Origin: Deltaproteobacteria bacterium
GTDB taxonomy: Bacteria > Myxococcota > B64-G9
DNA: 32,133 nucleotides
Direction of reading: 5' to 3'
Assembly: GCA_019314375.1 (NCBI GenBank)
Contig: JAFCZJ010000128.1
Coordinates: forward strand, 1 to 32,133
Shown piece after piece: positions 1 through 8,844 of this stretch. The notes under the pieces were generated by a model that worked only from the letters and a program-made list of their open reading frames with translations, was not told the origin of the DNA and did not search any database. The stretch's first letter is position 1, and each line of letters begins with the position of its first letter. A program made the translations under genes and the position numbers.

Positions 1-1287
1 ATCTCCTTGGGCATTGATCATCCCTGGGCACCCTGGCTCGCCGTGGCCGACTGGATCGTGTTGGGTCTGTTCTCCATCGAAATTTCCGTGCGCATCCTGA
101 GTTTCCAACCCCCCTCGGTGGATTTCTTCCAGCGCTCGATTGTCGGTCGCCTGCGTGCCCACCTGACCGGTCGCTTGCTCTTTTGTTTGCGGCCCATGAA
201 TCTTATCGATTTGCTCACGGTCTTGGCTTTGGTGCCGGCCTTGAGGGGCTTGCGGGCTCTTCGTCTCTTGCGTTTGCTTCGCACGATCGAGGTTTTTCGT
301 TATTCCAATCCCTTCCAGGGAATCGCCCGGGCTTTTCAGGAAAATCGCCTGCTTTACACTTTTGCGTTCAGCCTGGTGGGCGCGGCCACTCTCTTAGGCG
401 GCGTGAGCATTTTTCTGATCGAGCGGGGTGGCCCGGGCGGTATACAGCATCTGTCCGATGGTTTCTGGTGGGCCTTGGTGACTTTGACCACCGTGGGTTA
501 TGGCGACATCACGCCAGTGATGCCCATGGGCAGGATCGTGGGCGCCTTCATGATGGTGGCCGGCATGTTCACCCTGGCTCTGTTTGCAGGCATCGTAGGC
601 CGTACTCTCCTGTTGACGGTGCTGTCCATACGCGAGGAGCAGGTTCGCATGAGCAACCCCGTAATTTTTGCCGACGGGGAGCGACCGCAGTCCATCCCCA
701 ACGAGTTCACCTGGGTCGAGGGCGACCCCACCAAGGAGAGCGAGCTGGACAAGGTGCGATTGTCCCACGCCGCCGCCGCCATCATCGTGGGCAGTCGCTC
801 GGCCGTACCCCAGCAGGCCGACGCGGTAACGATTCTGACGGCATTCACCATTCGCGCGTATTTGGCCAAACAGCGCAAGAACGAGCGGCGCGCAAGGCCC
901 TTGTACCTAGTGGCTGAGATCTTGGACTCGGAGAATGTGGCCCATGCCAAGGCAGCCGGTGCCGATGAAGTCATCGAATCCACGCGATTGGGATTTTCCA
1001 TGCTGGCCCATGCGATCAGCATGCACGGCAGCGCGACGGTCATGAGTCAGGTTTTGACCGCTGGCGCGCAAAGCGTCTACGTCGGCAGCTTGCCGGAGGG
1101 AATCCAGGCGGGTCAGAGTTTTGCCGCCTTGCGCAAATCAATCAAGGACAAGACCGGTGCCTTGCTTATCGGCGTTCGAGAAGAACACGCCGATTCCCAT
1201 TTGTTGAACCCCGCCGAAGACTTTCTGATCACCGCCGAGCATCTGCTTATCTATTTTTGCGACAAGGCCAGTCTGCCACCTGCTTGA
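1..1287 (+). CDS. Voltage-sensor-type K+ channel with C-terminal RCK/TrkA-N-like region (5' partial)
   Basis: An inner-membrane potassium channel of the Kch / 6-TM plus RCK type. The reading frame is open to base 1 and the visible part begins at S2, so S1 and the true start lie upstream; the TTG at 7 is not a credible start. Counting from base 7: S2 about 11-31, S3 about 57-78, an Arg-rich S4 at 79-98 (repeated RxLRxLR), S5 115-140, pore helix and selectivity filter TTVGYGD at 161-167, S6 176-200. The cytoplasmic part (217-426) follows RCK order: a [12 protein letters not shown] segment, then a hydrophobic strand AAAIIVGS, then the second lobe. The glycine-rich first beta-alpha unit (GxGxxG) that should follow S6 is not visible: only about 15 residues separate S6 from what looks like beta-2. 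Channel identity is secure; ligand and ion-flow role are inferred. Confidence 0.9.
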   Translation: MSLGIDHPWAPWLAVADWIVLGLFSIEISVRILSFQPPSVDFFQRSIVGRLRAHLTGRLLFCLRPMNLIDLLTVLALVPALRGLRALRLLRLLRTIEVFRYSNPFQGIARAFQENRLLYTFAFSLVGAATLLGGVSIFLIERGGPGGIQHLSDGFWWALVTLTTVGYGDITPVMPMGRIVGAFMMVAGMFTLALFAGIVGRTLLLTVLSIREEQVRMSNPVIFADGERPQSIPNEFTWVEGDPTKESELDKVRLSHAAAAIIVGSRSAVPQQADAVTILTAFTIRAYLAKQRKNERRARPLYLVAEILDSENVAHAKAAGADEVIESTRLGFSMLAHAISMHGSATVMSQVLTAGAQSVYVGSLPEGIQAGQSFAALRKSIKDKTGALLIGVREEHADSHLLNPAEDFLITAEHLLIYFCDKASLPPA

Positions 1288-1314
1288 GACCATTGGGCTT
1301 TGCTGAAAGGTCGT

Positions 1315-1341
1315 TTGGGACGGTTTACAAGAAGGTCCCAA
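1315..1341 (+). other. Short hairpin between channel gene and thi4
   Basis: TTGGGAC (1315-1321) and GTCCCAA (1335-1341) form a perfect 7-bp stem with a 13-nt loop, 74 bases before the thi4 start. No T-run follows, so it is a poor intrinsic terminator. The thiamine riboswitch signatures (CTGAGA and the ACCTG-type box) are not visible. It may be a leader hairpin or chance. Confidence 0.3.
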
Positions 1342-1414
1342 TGTGCGAAAAACGGCCCGTTCACTCAAGGTGGGTCGACACAAGACTCGCCTGCCTGGGT
1401 GGCGGGAGGCAGAC

Positions 1415-2182
1415 ATGGAAAAAACCATCGCCAAGCGCATTTTGCGTCGATTCAGCGAAAAGCTGGAAGATTCCCTCGAACTGGACGTGGCCATCGTGGG
1501 TGCCGGTCCCTCTGGGCTGATCTGCGCCTGGGACCTGGCCCGGGCCGGTAAGAAAGTGGCCATTTTCGAGCGCACCTTGAAGCCCGGTGGCGGCATCTGG
1601 GGCGGTGCCATGCTTTTCAACGAGATCGTGTTGCAGGAAGAGGCCTTGCATGTGCTTGACGAGGCAGGCATCCGTTACAGTGCCATGGAAGACGGCCTGG
1701 TCACCGCCGACAGCGTGGAGGTGGCCTCGGCTCTTATCTATCGCGCGGTTCATGCGGGTGCCCGGATATTCAACGGCGTGACCGTGGAAGATGTGATCTT
1801 TAAAGAAGACCGAGTGACCGGCGTGGTCATCAATTGGTCGCCGGTTTTGGACGAGGGTTTGCACGTGGACCCCTTGATGGTGGAGGCTCGCTGTGTCTTA
1901 GACGCGGGCGGTCATGATGCTCATCTGACCGAGCGCATCGCGAAGAAGGCCGGCGTCAAGCTGGAGACCGCAACGGGCGGCGTCATCGGGGAGAAGCCCA
2001 TGTGGGCCGTCAAGGGAGAAGAAGCCACGGTAGAGAACTCGGGCCGCATTCTTCCGGGCCTGTACGTTTCGGGTATGGCGGCCAATGGGGTGCATGGTTC
2101 CTTCCGCATGGGACCTATCTTTGGGGGCATGTTTCTGTCGGGTAAGAAAGTCGCGCGGCAGATGCTCGAGGAATTGGGTTGA
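1415..2182 (+). CDS. thi4: Sulfide-type thiamine thiazole synthase (Thi4 / archaeal-type ribose-1,5-bisphosphate thiazole synthase)
   Basis: Makes the thiazole half of thiamine from NAD or a ribose phosphate, glycine and a sulfur donor. The start is the ATG at 1415, preceded by GGGAGG five bases upstream; the longer frame adds 24 unconserved residues. The 255-aa product has the FAD/NAD-binding VGAGPSG (28-34), the [10 protein letters not shown] loop (57-66), GHDAH (166-170) and a C-terminal [19 protein letters not shown] block, all Thi4 hallmarks. At the position of the sacrificial cysteine of yeast/plant Thi4 (C-M-D-P context) there is His150 in LHVDP. This is the state of methanogen Thi4 enzymes, which use free sulfide and turn over. 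It overlaps thiE by four bases (TTGA), so the two are translationally coupled. Function is confident; the sulfide dependence follows from the family. Confidence 0.9.
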   Translation: MEKTIAKRILRRFSEKLEDSLELDVAIVGAGPSGLICAWDLARAGKKVAIFERTLKPGGGIWGGAMLFNEIVLQEEALHVLDEAGIRYSAMEDGLVTADSVEVASALIYRAVHAGARIFNGVTVEDVIFKEDRVTGVVINWSPVLDEGLHVDPLMVEARCVLDAGGHDAHLTERIAKKAGVKLETATGGVIGEKPMWAVKGEEATVENSGRILPGLYVSGMAANGVHGSFRMGPIFGGMFLSGKKVARQMLEELG

Positions 2183-2799
2183 GTCTCTCGGACGCTTTCG
2201 GTTTCTACGGTATTCTGACCGAGCCCCGCGTGGGCCATGAGCGCCTGGCGGCCATCATGGTCGAGCAGGGTGTGGCCTTTGTGCAGCTGCGCATGAAGAA
2301 TGCTTCCTATGAAGAGGTGCTGGATATGGCGCGGCGCCTGCGTCCCATCATTCGGGGCGACAGCCGCTTCATCATCAACGACGATCCTCGCCTGGCGGTC
2401 GAGGTGGGTGCCGACGGCTTGCACCTTGGCCAGGATGACATGCCCTATCTTGAGGCGCGCTCTTTGCTTGGCCCCGACGTCATCATCGGCCTTTCAACCC
2501 ATAGCCCGGCGCAGACGCGGGCTGCTTGTGCCCTGGACCCGGACTACATCGGCGTGGGCCCGGTTTATGCAACACCCACCAAGCGAATAGCCGATCCGGT
2601 GATCGGCCTTCAGGGCCTGAAAGAAATGCTGGCTGAATCCACGGTGCCCACTGTGGCCATCGGCGGCATCGATCACGTCCGGGCCCCGGAAGTGCTGGCG
2701 GCAGGCGCCAACAATCTGTGTGCCGTGCGCTGCATCAACCAGGCGGAAGATCCGGCCAGGGCCTTAGAACGTATCCTGCAGCTCATTCAGGATTCTTGA
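2179..2799 (+). CDS. thiE: Thiamine-phosphate synthase ThiE
   Basis: Joins the thiazole phosphate made by Thi4 to HMP pyrophosphate, giving thiamine phosphate; a cytoplasmic TIM-barrel enzyme. The start TTG at 2179 overlaps the thi4 stop in TTGA. The 206-aa length is normal. Visible motifs are QLRMK (36-40, pyrophosphate site), FIINDD (64-69), GLHLGQDD (80-87), GPVYATPTK (127-135) and AIGGI (160-164, phosphate-binding strand). Its stop overlaps the next ATG in TGATG. Thiazole synthase next to coupling enzyme makes a compact thiamine unit; the HMP branch (thiC, thiD) is not in this window. Confidence 0.95.
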   Translation: MSLSDAFGFYGILTEPRVGHERLAAIMVEQGVAFVQLRMKNASYEEVLDMARRLRPIIRGDSRFIINDDPRLAVEVGADGLHLGQDDMPYLEARSLLGPDVIIGLSTHSPAQTRAACALDPDYIGVGPVYATPTKRIADPVIGLQGLKEMLAESTVPTVAIGGIDHVRAPEVLAAGANNLCAVRCINQAEDPARALERILQLIQDS

Positions 2800-4874
2800 T
2801 GTCGGACCCTTTTTCCACTTCCATGGATGGTTCCGAATCCGTGCGCGAAGAGGCGCGTTTGCTGGAAGAGGTGCTTGAGGTTCTGCGCAAGGACGGCCGG
2901 GCCGGTGCCATCCCGGATTATGATCGTGAGCTCATGCAGATGCGGGATCTCTTGGCCACTGAGCGCCTGGAAGACGACCAGGCCATGTGGCTTGAGCAGA
3001 TGGACCGGGTGGCTGCCGTGGCGTCGGTTCGGGCGCAGCGAACCGTGACGGTCCCTGATCTCGCCAATCCGTATTTTGCGCATATGCGTTTGCATTTCGA
3101 CGATGGAAAAGAACGGGATTTCCTGTTGGGGCGCTGCAGCTTCATGCGTGGGGGTGTGCGCATCGTGGATTGGCGCCATGCCCCCATCAGTCGCATTTTT
3201 TATCGCTACCAGGAGGGGGAGTTCTTCGTCGAGGAGATCGCCAAGCGAGAGGTGGAAGGGCAGGTGACCTTGAGGCGAGTGGTCACCGTTGTGGACGGCC
3301 GACTGGTGCGCGTGGCCGATGCCCGAGGTGCCTTTCTCCGAGAATCGACCGGCTGGCGCGATGTGAGTGACCGAAGCAGCAGTCTGGCCGGGGGCTCGGG
3401 GCAGGCTGCTCGACCGGACACCGCTCCTTTGTTGCTGGGTGTGGATGGGGGCTCGGGCCATCGGGAGGATAAGCGATTGCCCGCCATTGCGGCCTTGTTG
3501 GACGAGGAACAGTACGCTTTGATGGGTCGAGAAGGACAGCACCTGCTGGTGGTCTCCGGTGGGGCCGGCTCGGGAAAAACCACCGTGGCCTTGCACCGTT
3601 TGGCTTATCTGAACCATCAAAATCCCCAGCGCTATCGGGCCAATCGCATGATGGTTTTGGTTTTTGGCAGAGCGCTCGCCCGCTACATCGGCCAAGTGTT
3701 GCCGGCCCTCGGGGTGAAGGGCGTTGAAGTGGGCACCTTGAACGCTTGGGCCCAGTCCACGCGCCAGCGACATTTCCCCAGACTTACCACGAACTTGAGC
3801 GAATTTACGCCGACTTCGGTGCTTCGATTCAAGACCCATCGCATCATGTTGCCCATGTTGGCCGAGGCGACCCAGGCCGAGCCCGAGGCCGATCCGGTGC
3901 GCCTTTTTGATGAGCTGTTTTCGGATTTAAACTGGATGCGCCAAGGGGTGGCGCGGCATGCGCCAGACGCCTTCAGCGAGCTTGAGTTGGTCGAGGTCCA
4001 TCGCTGGTGTGCCGACCAGCACTTTCGGCGGGCCGACACGGAGCGGGACGAGGACTATCCAGCCTGCTACGACGAAGAAGACGGCATGATTTTGCTCAGG
4101 CTTTATCAGTTGCTGAAGGGCAGGCTGCGATATTCGTATCGACGGGGTTTGAGCTACGACCATCTGGTCATCGACGAAGTGCAGGACTTTAGCCCATTGG
4201 AAATCCGGGTTTTGCTTGAGTGCGTGCGAGATGAGTCGATGACTTTGGCCGGCGATCCGGCTCAGCGCATCACGGACAACGACTTCGAAGATTGGCCGCA
4301 GGTGCTTTCAGCCATCGGCTGCGCTCAGGCAGAGGTGGCCGATTTGAAGGTGAGCTATCGTTCGACCCGACCCATCACTGAGCTGGCCCGGGCGGTCTTG
4401 GGGCCTCTGGCACCGGAGGAACCCTCCGTGGCACCCCGAGAAGGAGCGCCCGTGGAGCTTTTGCGTTTCGGCTCCATTGGGGCGGGCATGACTTTTGTGG
4501 CCGACGCCCTGGTGGAATTGATGCAGCGCGAGCCCCTGGCTTCGGTGGCTGTGCTTTGCCCGACGCCTGAGGATGCGGACGAGGCCTTCGATGCCCTGCG
4601 TCGGGCTGAAACCACCTGGCTTTCGCGCGTCGCGGATCAGGATTTTTCATTCGGCCCCGGCGTCGAGGTGACCGATGTGGCGCAGACCAAAGGTTTGGAG
4701 TTTGACTACGTGGTGCTCCTGGGGGTGGACGCGAAGCGTTATCCGAAGACCTCGACGGCTCGGCATCTCTTGCATGTGGGATTAACCCGGGCCATCCATC
4801 AGGCTTGGCTGATTACTTGGCAGCGGTCTTCCGCTTTGCTGCCCGATAAGCTCAAGGCTCGCCTGAGCGGTTGA
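2799..4874 (+). CDS. helD: HelD-like superfamily 1 helicase/ATPase (RNA polymerase-associated type)
   Basis: A 691-aa UvrD-like ATPase with HelD layout. HelD proteins pull stalled RNA polymerase off DNA using ATP. The ATG at 2799 overlaps the thiE stop (TGATG) and is preferred to an upstream in-frame start inside thiE. The N-terminus has a charged coiled-coil-like stretch (about 10-75), then a HelD-typical block ending in DWRHAPISRIFYR, where HelD proteins carry a DWRAPISxLFY motif. Walker A GGAGSGKTT is near residue 253, Walker B VIDEVQDF near 457, and a motif V/VI region with TKGLEFDYVVLLG near 630. The nine-base gap to the next helicase suggests co-transcription. HelD is best known from Gram-positive bacteria, so assignment to the family is firm but the RNAP role is by analogy. 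Confidence 0.8.
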   Translation: MSDPFSTSMDGSESVREEARLLEEVLEVLRKDGRAGAIPDYDRELMQMRDLLATERLEDDQAMWLEQMDRVAAVASVRAQRTVTVPDLANPYFAHMRLHFDDGKERDFLLGRCSFMRGGVRIVDWRHAPISRIFYRYQEGEFFVEEIAKREVEGQVTLRRVVTVVDGRLVRVADARGAFLRESTGWRDVSDRSSSLAGGSGQAARPDTAPLLLGVDGGSGHREDKRLPAIAALLDEEQYALMGREGQHLLVVSGGAGSGKTTVALHRLAYLNHQNPQRYRANRMMVLVFGRALARYIGQVLPALGVKGVEVGTLNAWAQSTRQRHFPRLTTNLSEFTPTSVLRFKTHRIMLPMLAEATQAEPEADPVRLFDELFSDLNWMRQGVARHAPDAFSELELVEVHRWCADQHFRRADTERDEDYPACYDEEDGMILLRLYQLLKGRLRYSYRRGLSYDHLVIDEVQDFSPLEIRVLLECVRDESMTLAGDPAQRITDNDFEDWPQVLSAIGCAQAEVADLKVSYRSTRPITELARAVLGPLAPEEPSVAPREGAPVELLRFGSIGAGMTFVADALVELMQREPLASVAVLCPTPEDADEAFDALRRAETTWLSRVADQDFSFGPGVEVTDVAQTKGLEFDYVVLLGVDAKRYPKTSTARHLLHVGLTRAIHQAWLITWQRSSALLPDKLKARLSG

Positions 4875-4883
4875 GGAGAGAGC

Positions 4884-6913
4884 GTGACGAGTCGTTGGCT
4901 GCGCGGCCTGAATCCGGAACAGCGAGAGGCGGTGAAGACCGTGGACGGGCCTCTGCTGGTTTTGGCCGGTGCGGGCAGCGGTAAGACTCGGGTCATCACC
5001 CATCGCATCGCGTACATGATCGAGCAAGGCGTACCGGCCGAGCAGATTTTGGCTTTGACTTTCACCAACAAGGCCGCCGCCGAAATGCGCGAGAGGCTCA
5101 AGGCCATGGTGGGCAGGGTGGTGGAGAAAGTCACCTTGCGTACTTTTCACGCCCTGGGTTTGTACATGCTGCGGGAAGAAGCCGCCCATCGGCGCCGAGC
5201 CGGTCGTTTCGTCATTTTTGATCAAGGTGATCAGATGGCTTGTCTGCGGGAGATCGCGGGCCGGCTGCGCATGGATCGCAGTTTTGATTTGGGTGCGGTG
5301 GCCAGCCGCATCAGCGCATACAAGAATGCGTTCATATCGCCGGAGGCGATGGAGGCATCGGACGACCCTTATGAACAAGCCACCCAGGCCTTCTATCCTG
5401 CATATTTGGAGATGCTCGAAGCCCAGGCGGCTGTGGATTTCGACGATCTGGTCTGCAAACCTACGCAGATGATGGAGCGCTCCAAGGCCTGCAGGAGCCG
5501 CTGGTCGGATCGCTTTCAGCGTGTGTTGGTCGACGAGTATCAGGATACCAACTCGGCCCAGTTGCGCATGCTGCGGGCCATCGCAGGCGAGCACATGAAT
5601 TTATGTGTGGTGGGCGATGATGATCAGTCCATCTATGGCTGGCGGGGTGCCGAGGTGAAAAATATTCTGCAGTTCGCCACTGATTTTCCCGGCGGCCGCA
5701 CCGCAGCGTTTTTCTTCAGCGCAACTACCGTTCGGTGGCCAAGGTGCTGGACCTGGCCAACGCGGTCATCGAGGCCAACCCTGATCGGCATCCCAAGAGC
5801 CTGTTAGCCACCCGGGAACAAGGGCCCACAGTCCGCCTGGTGGTCAGTGAGGACGGCGAGAAGGAAGCGGCCTGGGTGGGTGATTTGATTCGAGATCGGG
5901 TGGATGCCGGCGACTGCCGGCTCGATGGGGTCGCCATTCTCTATCGCTCCAACAAGTTGGCGCGGGCTTTCGAGGCGGCCCTTCGAGCCCGGGATCTCTC
6001 CTATCGGGTTTTGGGTGGGCGTTCATTTTTCGATCGCAAAGAGGTCAAGGACTTGCTGGCCTATTTGCGCCTGGCGATGCATCCCGTCGATTCTTTGAGT
6101 TTGCGGCGCATCATCAATGTGCCGGCCCGCGGCATCGGAGCCCAAACCGTGGCCAAGCTTGCTGCCTGGGCCGAACAGAGGAACCTGCCTGTTTCGAAAG
6201 CGGTGGAGCAAGCGAGTCAGGTGCTCGGTGAAGGGGATCGGGTGCTGCCGGCGGTGCGGCGCTTCTCCGAGTTGATGGTCGGCCATCGCAAAAGTCTCCG
6301 CAAAGGGCCCCTGGTCGGGGCCGTGCGTTCGCTCTTGGACCAGATCGGTCTGCATCAGTCGGTCATCAAATCTTCGAATACAGGGGATGCGGCGGAAAAA
6401 CGCTGGGCCGGGGTTGAGGATTTTCTCATCGGGCTGGAGGGATATGAAAAAACGGCAACCAAGCCCAGCCTGCGAGAGTACCTGCATCACCTCAGCCTGA
6501 ACGAGCTGGACGGCGACAAAGACAAGGACGACGAAGGGCGCGGTCTCATTACCCTTTCCAGTCTCCACGGGGCCAAGGGCCTTGAGTTTTCCTTGGTTTT
6601 TCTGGTGGGGGCCGAAGAAGGCTATCTTCCGCATGCCAGGGTAATGAATCCCTCGATCAGCGACGTGGATGTTGGGGACCTGGCCGAGGAGCGGCGTCTT
6701 TGTTATGTCGGCATCACCCGGGCCAAAGATGAGTTGATCATCACCCGTGCCGCAAACCGGGTGGTGCGCGGCAAGGCCCGCGAGCGGGTCGTTAGCCGTT
6801 ATCTCGCTGATTTGGATGAGTCCTTGCTCGAGGTCGAGGATCAGACCGCGCCAGTAGACGAAAGTACGGCGATGGAGCACTTGTCGCGCATTCGCGCCAT
6901 GTTAAGCAAATAG
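4884..6913 (+). pseudogene. UvrD/Rep/PcrA-type DNA helicase, interrupted by a 5-bp tandem duplication
   Basis: A 3'-5' DNA helicase of the UvrD/PcrA family, here in two frames. The start GTG at 4884 follows GAGGAGAG. Frame one (to 5807) has LNPEQREAV, Walker A AGAGSGKTR, FTNKAAAEMRER, DEYQDTN and GDDDQSIYGWRGAE, then runs out of homology after FPGGR. Frame two (to 6913) resumes with RNYRS and contains LEFSLVFLVGAEEGYLPH and CYVGITRAKDELI. At the junction CCGCA occurs twice in a row (5696-5700 and 5701-5705). Removing one copy gives FPGGRSVFLQRNYRS, with normal family spacing, and a 674-aa full-length helicase. The downstream frame has a GTG at 5735 but alone would lack the ATP-binding site. 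Either a real loss-of-function allele or an assembly fault. Confidence 0.88.
5696..5705 (+). repeat. 5-bp tandem duplication (CCGCA x2) causing the helicase frameshift
   Basis: Two adjacent copies of CCGCA. The net five extra bases shift the frame; deleting one copy joins the two helicase halves with no gap or insertion relative to the conserved FPxxR...NYRS spacing. Confidence 0.85.
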
Positions 6914-6925
6914 AGGTGTATAAAG

Positions 6926-7471
6926 TTAGCGACTCAGCAGGGCTTCGATTTTTTCTCGAAGCGCTGTGGTCTCTTTTGGATCGTCGATGACGGCGTCGGG
7001 CTGTACGATTTCTTCGATGTCCTTGGGCACGGACAAGAGCAGGATGGGGACCGATTCGGTGCGTTCGTGGCCGCGGATGCTCTCCACCAATTCCTGGCAG
7101 TGGTCTTGGGCCGTCCAATGATCGAGCACCAGCAGGTCGGGTGGCTTGGCACCCATGCTGATAAGCGCTTTGGCGCAGCTGTCCGAGAAGTCGCAGCGCC
7201 AAGGGCCATCTTGCAAGGCCTCGATCAGGATGCGGTGTCGATTTTCGTCTCGCGCAACGACCATGAGGTTTGCTCCCTTGCCCAGGGCCTCCGCTTCTAT
7301 CCCATTGTCGCGCATGAAGCCGATGACTTGCTCTCGGGTCACTCGCCATCGCCCGGTTACCGGGTTTTGCTCGGCATGTAGACGTCCATTGGCCAAATAG
7401 GCCCTGATCGTGCGGGGGGGGATGCCCAAGAGGCGCGCTACCTGTCCGCTGGTGAAGTTATTTTGCATCAT
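6926..7471 (-). CDS. Excisionase-type HTH fused to a degenerate receiver domain
   Basis: A 181-aa putative DNA-binding regulator. Residues 6-55 form a MerR/excisionase-type winged HTH (TSGQVARLLGIPPRTIRAYL, then GRWRVTREQV). Residues about 68-180 follow the response-regulator fold: VVARDEN at the acidic pocket, PDLLVLDHW at the phospho-acceptor strand, VPILLLSV, then VIDDP where a receiver normally has the conserved Lys of xxTKP. The lysine is therefore missing, suggesting a pseudo-receiver or atypical switching. The start is the first of two adjacent ATGs and overlaps the upstream TPR gene by 14 bases, so it is the last gene of a trmH-TPR-regulator operon. Targets are unknown. It converges on the helicase gene with only 12 bases between stops. 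Confidence 0.75.
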   Translation of the reverse strand: MMQNNFTSGQVARLLGIPPRTIRAYLANGRLHAEQNPVTGRWRVTREQVIGFMRDNGIEAEALGKGANLMVVARDENRHRILIEALQDGPWRCDFSDSCAKALISMGAKPPDLLVLDHWTAQDHCQELVESIRGHERTESVPILLLSVPKDIEEIVQPDAVIDDPKETTALREKIEALLSR

Positions 7472-8156
7472 GACCCATGTTCCCCTTGGCTTCCCATTCC
7501 ATCATTTGGCGACGTTTTTCAAGCACTTCCGGATAGCGATCCAAGTGGGCCAAAATCTTCAACTTGCGCTCGACGATGTGTTTGTCCGGTGCGCTTGCGC
7601 GTTGTTTCAGATAGGTCTTGAAGGCAGCCTCGGCCTGTGCTGGGCTGCTTTGGGTGTCCGGTTCCTCGATCAGGCGTCGCAGGTGTTTTTCGTAGAGGCT
7701 TTCGGCTAAGACGATCCAGGCGTTTGGATAGTTGTTCTGGATGTCTGTTGCTTTCTGCAATGGAGCGATGGCTTTATCATAGCGCTTGAGCATCCAAAGG
7801 ATTCGGCCTTGTTGATAGTGGGCATCGGCACGAGATGGATCGAGCAAGGCGACTCGGGTGAAGGCTTCCAGGGCTTCGTCGAAACGATGTCGCTCGGCAA
7901 GGCAAATGCCCTGGTGGAAATTGGCCTGTGTGTGCCTGGGCTGAATCTCCAGGGCTTCGGCCAGAATTTTCAGCGCAGTGTCATACTTTCCTTGGTTCAT
8001 CAGATCCACGGCTTCGTCGTTCAGGCGATTGGCCCGGGTCATGTAGCGATAGGTCAACTGGCCAGCCACCAGGCCCAACAGGAAAACGAGGAGCACCAAG
8101 CCCAGCTTGATTTTTCCGCTTTGGTCATGCCGAATATTCATGAGTTGAAGATTCAT
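7458..8156 (-). CDS. Membrane-anchored TPR-repeat protein
   Basis: A 232-aa protein with one N-terminal transmembrane helix (about 18-37, LGLVLLVFLLGLVAGQLTY) and a soluble region of three to four tetratricopeptide repeats (about 43-160) with the usual spacing of small and aromatic residues, e.g. ALKILAEALEIQPRHTQAN and ALEAFTRVALLDPSRADAH. A charged helical tail follows. TPR proteins act as scaffolds; nothing here identifies the partner. It overlaps trmH upstream by 4 bases and the HTH regulator downstream by 14, so all three are probably one transcript. Confidence 0.8.
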   Translation of the reverse strand: MNLQLMNIRHDQSGKIKLGLVLLVFLLGLVAGQLTYRYMTRANRLNDEAVDLMNQGKYDTALKILAEALEIQPRHTQANFHQGICLAERHRFDEALEAFTRVALLDPSRADAHYQQGRILWMLKRYDKAIAPLQKATDIQNNYPNAWIVLAESLYEKHLRRLIEEPDTQSSPAQAEAAFKTYLKQRASAPDKHIVERKLKILAHLDRYPEVLEKRRQMMEWEAKGNMGHDAK

Positions 8157-8821
8157 AAATCATTCTCCTGAGCCAATCGGGCCAAGATCAGCTTGGCGTG
8201 CTTGACCGATCGCTTCTGCCAGTTCCAGACCAGGGCCTTTTGTTCTTCCGCGCTTAAGTCACCGTGTCGGCCCAGCAAGCGTTCACGTTGCCGCGTGGCG
8301 ATGGCCAGGGTGATGGCGGCAGCCACCGAGATATTGAAACTTTCGGAAAAGCCATGCATGGGGATGTGAAAGGTGCCGTTGGCCGCCTCCCTGAGCTTGG
8401 CCGAAGCACCTCGATGCTCGTTGCCGAAGACCAAGGCCAGCCGGTTTTTGAAAGGGACCTGATCGACCGAGATGCTGTCCTTGCTCGCGTCGGCCACCCA
8501 AAGCTCGTGCTTGGAGGCTCGCAGGGTGTTGATAGCCTTCTCCGGATCGACATGCCGATGGATGTCGAGCCACTTCTCGCAGCCTTGGGAGATTTTGGAT
8601 CGGACACGGAAACGGGCCTGGGACTCGATGACATGCAAATCCAGCAAGCCGAAAGCGTCGCAGGAGCGCACCACCGCCGAGAGGTTGTGGGGATCGTGTA
8701 CTCCGTCGAGCAGGACCGTCAGGCCTCGGGTGCGGTACGCAGCCACTTCGCGTAGACGTTCTGAACGTCCTTCGAGCATAAAGGGCTCAAGGAGGGTTTG
8801 TTCGGGCTCATGTGCCGCCAT
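8153..8821 (-). CDS. trmH: TrmH-family tRNA/rRNA 2'-O-methyltransferase (probable tRNA Gm18 methylase)
   Basis: A SPOUT-class SAM-dependent RNA methyltransferase, 222 aa. Motif 1 is LDGVHDPHNLSAVVRSCDAFG-like (about 37-57) with the catalytic Arg, motif 2 is ALVFGNEHRG, and motif 3 is IPMHGFSESFNISVAAA, the SAM-binding knot. After the knot there is a TrmH-type C-terminal helix (WQKRSVKHAKLILARL). Overall length and C-terminus fit TrmH better than RlmB or TrmL, but substrate cannot be proven from sequence. First gene of the minus-strand operon; divergent from ilvE. Confidence 0.85.
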   Translation of the reverse strand: MAAHEPEQTLLEPFMLEGRSERLREVAAYRTRGLTVLLDGVHDPHNLSAVVRSCDAFGLLDLHVIESQARFRVRSKISQGCEKWLDIHRHVDPEKAINTLRASKHELWVADASKDSISVDQVPFKNRLALVFGNEHRGASAKLREAANGTFHIPMHGFSESFNISVAAAITLAIATRQRERLLGRHGDLSAEEQKALVWNWQKRSVKHAKLILARLAQENDL

Positions 8822-8844
8822 GCATGAAACCTTGCCAGCCTAGC

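Noticed and set aside
1288..1414. Thiamine (TPP) riboswitch before thi4
   Set aside because: The region is only 127 bases and lacks the conserved CTGAGA and ACCTG-type boxes; only a 7-bp hairpin is seen.
2787..3839. 350-aa minus-strand ORF opposite the HelD-like gene
   Set aside because: Shadow frame of a high-G+C gene; low-complexity composition, no recognisable domain, no ribosome site.
4782..5594. 270-aa minus-strand ORF opposite the helicase junction
   Set aside because: Spans two real genes on the other strand and has no family features.
5690..5735. Programmed ribosomal frameshift in the UvrD-type gene
   Set aside because: The T5 run could look slippery, but the CCGCA duplication explains the shift exactly and restores normal residue spacing; no supporting SD or pseudoknot was seen.
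6023..6880. 285-aa minus-strand ORF opposite the second half of the helicase
   Set aside because: Antisense to conserved UvrD motifs; no homology features and no start signal.
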